Position numbers and translations under genes: made by a program. Positions 11,605 to 20,298 of a stretch of 64,000 nucleotides of DNA are shown piece by piece. The DNA is taken from positions 4,092,001-4,156,000 of the forward strand of contig NC_068341.1 of the NCBI RefSeq assembly GCF_014633365.1, read 5' to 3'. The notes beneath the pieces were generated by a model. That model searched no databases. It was not told where the DNA came from and saw nothing but the letters and a program-made list of their open reading frames with translations. Within the stretch, counting starts at the first letter, position 1; each line of letters opens with the position of its first letter. This DNA is from Diospyros lotus. Taxonomy: Eukaryota; Streptophyta; Magnoliopsida; Ericales; Ebenaceae.

Positions 11605-12843
11605 ATGTCTCAAAATTACTACAATCTGTCAGCACAAGATACTTATCATGATGAAAATTATCATTTTGAATCTGATTTGTCTAGACCTCTTAAGGATTAT
11701 CTATACTCTCTTAGGCAAACCACTTTTGATTTGCAATCAGACACTACCCATTTGTTACCCACTTACTATGAAATTGAGGTTTGGTGTGCTGTGTGTGAGA
11801 CTTCAGCTCATTTAACGGATGACTGCCCTATAATACCTGCTTTTAAGGAGGTATTGTATGGTCAATCTAGTTACACACACACACACAACTATGAGAGAAT
11901 GTATTACCAGAACCATGAGGAAAACTATCATTCGGACTTTGATGCATATCACCCTAATTCACACTTTCATCCAAATTTCTCATGGAAAAATGATTTTGTA
12001 GCCCAACCACATGAGCACTTCCTTTCCCAGCCTCAATCATTTCAAACGAATGAAGGGTCTACATTCGATGCATATCAACCCCCTCATGGGAGTTCATTAG
12101 AAGATACCTTCAATCTATTTATGCAAGGCCAAATGGAAATTTTTACGCAAATGTCCAAATGTCAAGAACATACCATTAGAGTTACAGAGGACATTAGGAA
12201 CCAATTGACACAGCTAACCCAGACTTTGAGCATGTCAGAGCCTGTCCATCCCAACTCACTCAAAATCCCAGTAATAAAACCCATCATCAAAAGTGAAAGT
12301 CAGGAGCAGGACATAGGAGTGACTGTCTTAAGGAATGGAGAAATAATTGAGAAACTTGATGCCCCTAGGACAGTACACCCTTTGGTGCAAGAAAAGAAAG
12401 TGGTTGATCACAGTGAGGTAGATGTCAATGAAGCCTTGGAGGACGAAAAAGACCAAAATGATGTAAGCAAAGAAGAAACCTGGGAGGAAGAAGAGGATAA
12501 AATTCGAGAGCCAAAATGTGAAAAAATCATAAGTTTATCCACATTTACCCCTCAATTTCCATCTTTTAGGTTAATCGATATTATTGAGGATCAAATTAAA
12601 CCAAACACGTGTAAGATGTTTGTGCAAATTAATGTGCCATACGCGGATATAATAAAACCAACACCTCCGGACGATATATTTTCAAAATATATATGTGCAT
12701 TCATGAGAAAAATCAATTTATATAATTTTGAAAATAAATTTAACAGTGGTGTAGTGAATGGGAGATATTATACGATTAGGTGGGCAACCGCTCATTTGAT
12801 CCTTAATGGGAAGAAAAGAAAAAAAAATTCTAAAAAAAAATAA
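11605..12843 (+). CDS. Gag-like protein of LOG element copy 1
   Basis: 412 codons. The start is supported by copy 2, which also begins MSQ. A zinc-knuckle-like CAVCETSAHLTDDC lies near residues 61-74. A Gln-rich, helix-prone segment follows at about 155-205 (NLFMQGQMEIFTQM, IRNQLTQLTQTL), then an acidic Glu-rich stretch near 275-310, and a block strongly shared with copy 2 (FVQINVPYADIIKPTPPDDI). The layout resembles the C-terminal half of Athila-type gag. The capsid domain is not obvious. There is no following protease or polymerase, so it may be only a structural remnant or packaging helper. Confidence 0.6.
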   Translation: MSQNYYNLSAQDTYHDENYHFESDLSRPLKDYLYSLRQTTFDLQSDTTHLLPTYYEIEVWCAVCETSAHLTDDCPIIPAFKEVLYGQSSYTHTHNYERMYYQNHEENYHSDFDAYHPNSHFHPNFSWKNDFVAQPHEHFLSQPQSFQTNEGSTFDAYQPPHGSSLEDTFNLFMQGQMEIFTQMSKCQEHTIRVTEDIRNQLTQLTQTLSMSEPVHPNSLKIPVIKPIIKSESQEQDIGVTVLRNGEIIEKLDAPRTVHPLVQEKKVVDHSEVDVNEALEDEKDQNDVSKEETWEEEEDKIREPKCEKIISLSTFTPQFPSFRLIDIIEDQIKPNTCKMFVQINVPYADIIKPTPPDDIFSKYICAFMRKINLYNFENKFNSGVVNGRYYTIRWATAHLILNGKKRKKNSKKK

Positions 12844-13033
12844 ATAAAAATATAATAAAATAATTTTATATATATATATATACATATAAGTTGTTCCTTT
12901 TCTTCATTACTTAACTAGTGTTTCTCTATATGCAGTCTAAATAAAATTTCTCCATACGAGTTTATGTATTGAAGACCGCCAGGTATGCCTATCTTCTATC
13001 CTTTTATTGCCAATTGAGGACAATACGCAATTT

Positions 13034-13045
13034 AAGTTGGGGGGT
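13034..13045 (+). other. Internal polypurine-tract-like motif 1
   Basis: AAGTTGGGGGGT, preceded by TTGAGGACAATACGCAATTT. It matches the tract directly before the 3' LTR (16702-16713) but lies before the cassette rather than at an LTR. Confidence 0.55.
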
Positions 13046-13192
13046 AAGGTGTCTACAAAATTTTACCTAAAAAAAAAAAAAATTAAAACAAAATTAATTA
13101 AAAAAAAAAATTGAATTGAGAGAGACAGAATTGACGCTGGTGGTAGCCATCTTTTCTTGGGCAGTGCAATCACACTGCCCTATAAAGAAAGA

Positions 13193-13358
13193 AGGCACAC
13201 TGCCAAATGTTGAAAACAGAGGCGCCGAGCGTTGAAAAAAAAAAAGGCACACTGCCAAATGTTGAAAAATGAGACGCTAAACGACGTCAAGTCTGACGGT
13301 GCAATTATGGCATGCCTCGAGTCGAGTGTAGAATAGTGATGCCCATTGCTCTATAAGA
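13193..13358 (+). promoter_or_regulatory. Possible separate promoter of the ORF1-LOG cassette
   Basis: A direct repeat GGCACACTGCCAAATGTTGA occurs at about 13193 and 13245. An as-1-like pair follows (GACGTCA at 13283-13289 and TGACG at 13294-13298), then CTATAAGA at 13351-13358, about 150 bp before the first start codon. Copy 2 keeps the TATA-like motif (reverse, 55060-55067) and one GGCACACTGCCAAATGTT unit; its TGACG pair is not clearly kept. A promoter for the cassette independent of the LTR is inferred only. Confidence 0.35.
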
Positions 13359-13507
13359 GACTCCATATCTGTATAAGGCAAGTCACCCCTCTTGAGCTCA
13401 ATCTTCTCTCCTTTGTGTTATTCTCCGATCAGGTACTCTCATCCCTTTTGTAAAGTTTATAGTTCTTTACTTTCTTCTTAGTATAATTTTTTTTAAAAAA
13501 AAAAAAA

Positions 13508-14053
13508 ATGGATCTTTATCTCTCAAAAATTCACAAGTACTATCCATCTCTCCCGCAGAATGATTTGAAAAAAATTTATGTTGCTAGGTGTGAAAGACTT
13601 AGGTTGTTGATGCTTAATAACATCCCTGAAGATATTCGTTGGCTGATCGAAGCAAAAGTTCGATTAGCTGGTGAAACTTCACCTAGTTTTAAGCATTTTC
13701 CAGGCTTAGGGAAGAGTAGTTTTGCGAAGAAAAGAAGAGCGAAAAGAGTGAATGGTTGTTACAAATGTGCTCGATGGATCTGTAACACACGATGCAAATC
13801 TGTGGGGTTTACGTCCATAAATTGAGAAGATAAAATTAGTTTCATAAAGGATGGACTGAGTAAGGAGTCTCTGGATGATATCCGATTGACTCTTGAGACG
13901 CATCCATGTGGAATAGTGCAAAGAGAACTTCTTGCTTTATGGACCCAGTTCAGAAGTGACCACCAACGCTATAGTCTTGGAAATCTGACTAAAAAAGACC
14001 CTGTTTGCCAATCTATAAGAAAATTGGATGGGAAGCTTATCCCCGCTTCATAG
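13508..14053 (+). pseudogene. Cassette ORF1, basic Cys-rich protein (copy 1, one stop)
   Basis: A 181-codon frame interrupted once, by TGA at codon 106 (13823-13825). The start follows a long A run. The N-terminal 60 residues are helical and charged. The centre has GKSSFAKKRRAKRV followed by CYKCARWICNTRC, a basic patch directly before a four-Cys motif (C-x2-C-x4-C-x3-C). That arrangement resembles the small Cys-rich nucleic-acid-binding proteins of carlaviruses and relatives, but the similarity is short. Copy 2 (54360-54905) has the same 181-codon frame with no net length change and its own, different stop, so the protein was coding until recently. A plant or retroelement zinc-binding protein is the alternative. 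Confidence 0.55.
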
Positions 14054-14095
14054 AAAGTGTTTAAGCCGTTTCTGGACGTAAAACCAGAGGAAGAT

Positions 14096-14200
14096 GTGAG
14101 CCACAATCACAACTACTTATATATACGCAAGATTTTTGTTTGTATTTATTTCTTGTTGAATTGTTATATAGCTACTTTTGATCTCCAAACTTCTTTTCAG
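14096..14200 (+). other. Conserved 105-nt intron-like segment between ORF1 and LOG
   Basis: GAT|GTGAGCC at the left and a pyrimidine-rich CTTCTTTTCAG|GACATAC at the right. Copy 2 has the same boundaries and also 105 nt (54213-54317, minus). The LOG start codon follows 20 nt after the acceptor. Splicing is inferred from consensus and conservation. Confidence 0.5.
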
Positions 14201-14220
14201 GACATACAAAAGAAACAAAC

Positions 14221-14880
14221 ATGGAAGGGCAGTTCGTTCGTCAAATTAAAACCATATGTGTACTTTGTGGCTCTCAACTTGGGAGTGATATTTGTTACGC
14301 ACTTGCAGCGAGCGAACTTGGTAAAAAACTAGGAGAGAAAAAAATTAATTTGGTATATGGAGGGGGAAGTCGTGGATTGAATGGTTATGTTTCACAAGCT
14401 GTACATCTTGGAAATTCATCTGTGGTAGGTGTAATGCCAATCCCTTTAGCTGAACCACATATTTCCGGGATTACACGCGGTCAACTTATAGAAACGACTT
14501 CTATGTCTGAGCGCATGGCTTGTAAGATTTATCAGTCAGATGCCTTCATTGCTTTACCAGGAGGTTTTGGAACACTTGAAGAAATCTTTTGTATAATCTC
14601 CTGGGCCAAGAGTAATCTCCATACCAAACCCATTGGACTTTTAAATGTTAACCATTTTTTCGATGGGTTACTCTCTTTTCTTGATCAGGCTGTGGACCAA
14701 CAGTTCATTTCTCGTTCAGCAAGAAAGATTCTCATTTCTGCATCCACCATTGATAAGCTGCTAGAGAAATTACATGCTTATGTTCCACAGTACGATCCTC
14801 ATGAGCCTCGGATAGACTGGTCTAAGGCAATTAGTAACAAGCGCCAAAGGGGTCCGATTAATTTAGATTTATCACTGTGA
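14221..14880 (+). CDS. LOG-type cytokinin riboside 5'-monophosphate phosphoribohydrolase carried by retrotransposon (copy 1)
   Basis: 219 codons, complete, close to the usual 210-240 residues of plant LOG proteins. LOG enzymes cleave cytokinin nucleotides to free-base cytokinin plus ribose 5-phosphate in the cytosol. Seen here: ICVLCGSQLG at residues 12-21, YGGGSRGLNG at 46-55, SERMACK at 96-102 with the Arg at 98 in the place of the conserved Arg, PGGFGTLEE at 113-121 (the PGGxGTxxE signature), and KPIGLLNVNHFFDGLLSFLD near 135-154. The C-terminus after about 190 is unlike canonical LOGs. There are no introns, whereas host LOG genes are normally multi-exon, so it probably derives from an RNA copy. 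It is read in the same sense as the element. Activity is unproven; the odd Met/Cys around Arg98 could change it. Confidence 0.85.
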   Translation: MEGQFVRQIKTICVLCGSQLGSDICYALAASELGKKLGEKKINLVYGGGSRGLNGYVSQAVHLGNSSVVGVMPIPLAEPHISGITRGQLIETTSMSERMACKIYQSDAFIALPGGFGTLEEIFCIISWAKSNLHTKPIGLLNVNHFFDGLLSFLDQAVDQQFISRSARKILISASTIDKLLEKLHAYVPQYDPHEPRIDWSKAISNKRQRGPINLDLSL

Positions 14881-14889
14881 GAAATGCTC

Positions 14890-14939
14890 TTTGATAAGAT
14901 GGCTGAGTAAGGAGTACTTTTTGTACTCTTGAGACGCAT
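14890..14939 (+). repeat. 50-bp hairpin repeat, unit 1, downstream of LOG
   Basis: A perfect stem GAGTAC-TTTTT-GTACTC at 14912-14928, inside a 50-bp unit that starts TTTGATAAGATGGCTGAGTA and recurs at 15054-15103. It begins about 10 bp after the LOG stop. Both units also exist in copy 2. Confidence 0.85.
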
Positions 14940-15053
14940 CTAGTTATTGTACACCTTGCAGGATTTTTCTTGGTTGTGTTCTTTAAAAAAAAAAAAAAAA
15001 CAAAAAAAAACAAAAAAAAAAAAACAAAACTGTGGAATGTTGTTAGCAAAGTC

Positions 15054-15103
15054 TTTGATAAGATGGCTGAGTAAGGAGTACTTTTTGTACTCTTGAGACG
15101 CAT
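15054..15103 (+). repeat. 50-bp hairpin repeat, unit 2
   Basis: Identical by eye to 14890-14939, 164 bp downstream. An A/C-rich stretch lies between the two. A related longer version lies inside ORF1 at about 13854-13905, with the same outer arms (CTGAGTAAGGAGT ... ACTCTTGAGACGCAT). Confidence 0.85.
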
Positions 15104-16714
15104 TTTGCTTATCTCATGACTTGCATGAAATTTTTATTTTGGTGTGAAAATATAAATATATATCTATATGGTGTGCTCATTTGTTGTTTAAGTTTTAGCA
15201 GTTCACAGCAAATCTATGGACTTGTGGAGTTACAGGTATTCCTAACAACCCTGATTTATTACTGCAATTCAAGTTGGGGGGTGTAAGGTCTAGTCATGAA
15301 TCATCTGGTTTATATTTAACTGTGAGTTTGTAATTACTAGTTTGTAGTCTTGTGGGAATTGATTGTCTTTATCTACTCTTATAAAAAAAAAAAAAAATTA
15401 TTATGTGTTTTAAATAATGCTATTCCTAAAGCTTTAAAGTTATGCACTGATAGCCGGTTAAGTTTGCAATACGAAACATGAATGCATTGATTTCTCATTT
15501 GAAAACGTTTATGCATGAGAATAAGTAATTTACATTCATCAGGGATTCAAAATTTAGAAATTGGTTATCGGTCATAAAGTCAAAGGTAACAGTAATTAGC
15601 TGATTAGTACACTGTATGATCCCTCAACAGAAGTGGAGACTATTACCCAAGCAAGTGTTTGAGCCTAATAACCGTTAATTCTGAGTGAAATAACACTTAC
15701 TCTAAATATGCTCTCTTGTTTATCTTATCTTTTCAATGGCTTCAAAATATCAATTCGCTTTGAATGTCTAGTATGATAGCGGATGAATTTGACTGGTTTC
15801 AAACTATGAATTAGATGACTGAGAAGCATGATAGGGGGATCAATTTCTTTCATTTTGAGCCTATTTTTTTTTCTTTAAATCAACCTCTTGTTAGCCCATT
15901 TGAGCCATTTGTAGTACAACTTCTTTCGTTACCCTTGTTTAACCCATAACCATATGAATTTTATCCAATCTGGTGTGATTTTGGGAATTAGTCTGTTTAT
16001 CTATTTTCATATTTAAAAAGAAAAAGAAAAAAAAAGAAAAAAAAAGAAAAAAAAAAGTGAAAAAAAGGGGGGCAAATTCTCTTAGTTATTCAGCATAACT
16101 GTTTCAAAATGAATGCTAAAAAAAAAAAAAAAAATTCCCGACACACCCTTTGCACACTCTACCTTTTCTTTGACAACCCGTATTAACCTTATAGCCCCAT
16201 TACAACCCAGTCTGGTCCCTTTTGATGCTATAAATCATGTGATCTCAGAATTCGAGTTTGGAGTAGGAAATCATGTTTAAATTCAGAAGTTACTCGTCTA
16301 GAGCATTATTCCAATCATGAAGCTATGTCAATTTCCCTGTTCTTTCATGAAAATACGTTCCTTGTATTTGGGATGGCACCGAGTTTTGAACTTGTTCTGC
16401 ATTTACTCTTATAACGGTGCACCCCCTTGTGTGTACACTTGAGGAATCCTTTTTATTGGAGAGAAAATCCATAATAAGATTTGAAGTCAAAACTTCGAGG
16501 GAGTAAGTCTGTGTGTTGGTTATCCTAATTTCCATTCCTGAGATTGTATGACCTTTAACCAAAAATCTGATTTAGAATGCTAAATTATTTATTTAATTTT
16601 ATGCATTTCGGTTTCGAATTTGAAATTTTTACATTCATACAGTTATTGTGAATAAAGTTTGGTAGGTGTATAATCTGATTGCTAAGGGACTAGCAATGTT
16701 TAAGTTGGGGGGTA
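15104..16714 (+). other. Non-coding 3' part of LOG element copy 1
   Basis: No convincing gene. It holds a second internal polypurine-like motif (AAGTTGGGGGGT, 15271-15282), an A/G-rich tract near 16016-16070 and the true polypurine tract at 16702-16713. Much of it can be aligned by eye to 51729-53340 of copy 2, so it is part of the family's body, perhaps for RNA packaging or replication. Confidence 0.6.
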
Positions 16715-18786
16715 TGATTAGTGGTTAATTTTATAAAATTTTTGTTATAATTATACCCCTTCTTTTGATCTTAAAAATAGTTTAAATTAGATATTAATAT
16801 ATATTTTATGGTTATATGCAAGTTTAAATTGAAAAATGAATGAAATGAAATTTTAAAGTAAAATTTAATAATAATAATAATAATATATAAAATTATATAT
16901 AATACATATACATCATTATATGCATTCATGTAATATATATAATATAATATAATATATATATGTGCCATGTGTAATACATATATATAATATATAATTTATT
17001 AATAATATTAAATTATTTTTATTTTTTTTAGGCATGAAGAATTAAAGCCCATGAAGACTTAAAGTCCATGAAGAATTCAAGTCCATGAAGAAATCAAACC
17101 CATGGAGAAATCAAGCCCATGAAGAATTCAAGTCCATGAAGAAATCAAGCACATGAAAAATTAAAGTCCATGAAGAATTTAAGCCCATGAAGAATTAAGG
17201 CCCAATTTGAGCAACCCATGGAAGATATTATTTGGAGAAGGCCCAAGGATTATTTTTAATCCTAATGAAGATTAAAAATCAATTTATAGAAATCTATTTT
17301 TATTTTTTATGTGAGAGCTTTATTAGGTGTGTTTTTTAGCTAAAATCCACTTAACTATTAGGTGGATATTATAGCTAAAATCCATTTAACTTTATGAGTG
17401 CTTTATTAGGTATGTATTTTAGCTAAAATCCATTTAATATTAGGTGTGTATTATAGCTAAAATCCATTTAACTTTAAGTGTGTGAGTGCCCATTAGATAT
17501 AATTATGTCTAATTGAATAATTGAAATTGTGTGGTTTGTATTGCATCTTGTGGCCTATAAATAGCTCACTTGATTGCATTTGTAAGTGTGATTATTATTC
17601 TTGAATAAAAGTTTAGTTGTTTCCTTATAATTCTCTCTTTGAGAATTGTTCTTGTTCTTTCTCATTTTCTTTAGTACTTTCTCTTATAATCTTACTTTTT
17701 TCTTTCTTCTTTTAAATTCTTATGTCATTTATTATTACTTTATTATTCACCGCCTAAATGGCCGGTTAATTTGTGCCTTTAAATTTCTGCAATTTTAATT
17801 CTTGTCATTTAATTATTCACCGCCTAAATGGCCGGTTAGTTTATGCCTTTAAATTTCTGCAATTTTAATTCTTGTCATTTAATTATCCACCGCCTAAATG
17901 GCCGGTTAGTTTATGCCTTTAAATTTCTTGTCATTTAAATTCTGTTATTTAAATTACGTCATTTAAATTTATGTCAATTAACTTTCAAATAAAAATGAGT
18001 AGTTAAATCTAATCTTGGGTTAAGGCAAGGACAGTGTCCAACGCCAATGATTCCCAAAGAAAGCTGCGCTTTAAATAAGTAACATTAATTTAAATTTCAG
18101 TATGAGTGTGTATTAATTATTAAAAAAATCACTAGGTTTGGATTGGAGCGTAAGCCTAACTTAGAGCTTTCATGTCATGTATGAGAGTTACTAGAACTGG
18201 AAACGCTATCATACCTAAACCCAGATGATTAATTTAGTTGTTTTGTGTATTAATTGCAATTGGATTTATGGTGGTTGCTTAAATTAGAATCTCGCATATC
18301 ATGTATGGGGATTGCTTAATCTAGAACTATCATCATCTCTAATTGCATTTAATAACAAACCCTCATATCTGAAATTAAATTAATGTTGCTAATTTTTTTA
18401 TGCTAAAATTTGGGAATCAACGGGTTGGTACTGAAATTGTCTTAACTCAAGCACTATCCAAATTCATATTTTTACGTTTAATGTTTATTTCAATTTTTGC
18501 CTTACTTTATTTTCTAGTATCTGTTGTCTAAAAACAAAACCATAAAAAATCTTGTTGTCAATTTGTCCAAATGCGTGTGCGTGTGTGTGACATTCTTTTT
18601 CTTTTGCCATAAATAAATCTCTCAGTGGACGACCTGGATTCATCCAGAAAATATAAATTTAAATTTGGACTACAACTGCACTCGTACACTGGCGAGTATA
18701 AACCTCTCACTAAAATAAAAAAAATATAAAAGTTTTATTATGTTTTGTTTTTATTGTGTTTTAATTGCAGAGTGAGAGTGCAGTCA
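16715..18786 (+). repeat. 3' LTR (second direct LTR) of LOG element copy 1
   Basis: 2072 bp, preceded by AAGTTGGGGGGTA. Nearly identical to 9308-11379. Unlike a normal 3' LTR it is followed by another primer site and leader (18787-18843), as if it were also the 5' LTR of a further unit. Confidence 0.9.
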
Positions 18787-18864
18787 AATTTTGGCGCCGT
18801 TGCCGGGGAGATTAAGGCAAAAACAAAAAGAAAAAAATAAAAAAATACACACTCATACTGAAAT
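18787..18864 (+). other. Second primer site plus leader and filler at rearrangement junction
   Basis: AATTTTGGCGCCGTTGCCGGGG and an A-rich leader as at 11380-11440, then a ~20-bp piece (ACACACTCATACTGAAATTT, about 18846-18865) copied from inside the inverted LTR, where it occurs again at about 18946. The inverted LTR starts after this filler. Confidence 0.7.
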
Positions 18865-20298
18865 TTAGTAACTCTCATACATGGCATGAAAGCTCTAAGT
18901 TAGGCTTACGCTCCAATCCAAACCTAGTGATTTTTTAATAATTAATACACACTCATACTGAAATTTAAATTAATGTTACTTATTTAAAGCGCAGCTTTCT
19001 TTGAGAATCATTGGCGTTGGACACTGTCCTTGCCTTAACCCAAGATTAGATTTAACTACTCATTTTTATTTGAAAGTTAATTGACATAAATTTAAATGAC
19101 GTAATTTAAATAACAGAATTTAAATGACAAGAAATTTAAAGGCATAAACTAATCGGCCATTTAGGCGGTGGATAATTAAATGACAAGAATTAAAATTGCA
19201 GAAATTTAAAGGCATAAACTAACCGGCCATTTAGGCGGTGAATAATTAAATGACAAGAATTAAAATTGCAGAAATTTAAAGGCACAAATTAACCGGCCAT
19301 TTAGGCGGTGAATAATAAAGTAATAATAAATGACATAAGAATTTAAAAGAATAAAGAAAAAAGTAAGATTATAAGAGAAAGTACTAAAGAAAATGAGAAA
19401 GAACAAGAACAATTCTCAAAGAGAGAATTATAAGAAAACAACTAAACTTTTATTCAAGAATAATAATCACACTTACAAATGCAATCAAGTGACCTATTTA
19501 TAGGCCACAAGATGCAATACAAACCACACAATTTCAATTATTCAACTAGACATAATTATATCTAATGGGCACTCACACACTTAAAGTTAAATGGATTTTA
19601 GCTATAATACACACCTAATGTTAACTGGATTTTAGCTAAAATACATACCTAATAAAGCACTCATAAAGTTAAATGGATTTTAGCTATAATATCCACCTAA
19701 TAGTTAAATGGATTTTAGCTAAAAAACACACTTAATAAAGCTCTCACATAAAAAATAAAAATAGATTTCTATAAATTGGATTTTAATCTTCATTAGGATT
19801 AAAAATAATCCTTGGGCCTTCTCCAAATAATATCTTCCGTGGGTTGCTCAAATTGGGCCTTAATTCTTCATGGGCTTGAATTCTTCATGGACTTTAATTT
19901 TTCATGGGCTTGATTTCTTCATGGACTTGAATTCTTCATGGACTTTAAGTCTTCATGGGCTTGAATTCTTCATGCCTAAAAAATAAAATAAAAATAATTT
20001 AATGTTATTAATAAATTATATATTATATATATGTATTACACATAGCACATATATATATTAGATTATATTATATATATATATTACATGCATGCATATAATG
20101 ATGTATATGTATTATATATAATTTTATATATTATTATTATTATTATTAAATTTTACTTTAAAATTTCATTTCATTCATTTTTCAATTTAAACTTGCATAT
20201 AACCATAAAATATATATTAATATCTAATTTAAACCATTTTTAAGATCAAAAGAAGGGTATAATTATAACAAAATTTTTACAAAATTAACCATTAATCA
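18865..20298 (-). repeat. Inverted, truncated LTR of the LOG element family
   Basis: Reverse complement of roughly the first 1,450 bp of the LTR, from its TGATTA start (at 20298) to the ATGAGAGTTACT stretch. It shows clearly more differences from LTR1 and LTR2 than they do from each other, so it comes from another copy of the family. The U5 end is missing. Confidence 0.85.

Larger units (their letters stand above)
9308..20298 (+). mobile_element. LOG-bearing LTR retrotransposon, copy 1, with an extra inverted LTR
   Basis: Order: LTR (9308-11379), primer site, gag-like frame, cassette with a Cys-rich frame and a LOG gene, LTR (16715-18786), a second primer site with about 50 bp of leader, then a reversed partial LTR ending at 20298. 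Both outer limits are the same LTR end (TGATTA...), pointing inwards. Flanks are GCGGG (9303-9307) and ACGGG (20299-20303), a 4-of-5 target duplication, so the whole block may have entered as a unit. No protease, RT, RNase H or integrase is visible, so movement would need enzymes from another element. It sits in a probable intron of the Tat antisense gene. Confidence 0.85.

Noticed and set aside
16323..16562. Minus-strand frame with a counterpart at 51851-52036
   Set aside because: Conserved between the two LOG elements as DNA, but copy 2 has indels and the frame is antisense to the element. More likely a non-coding function.
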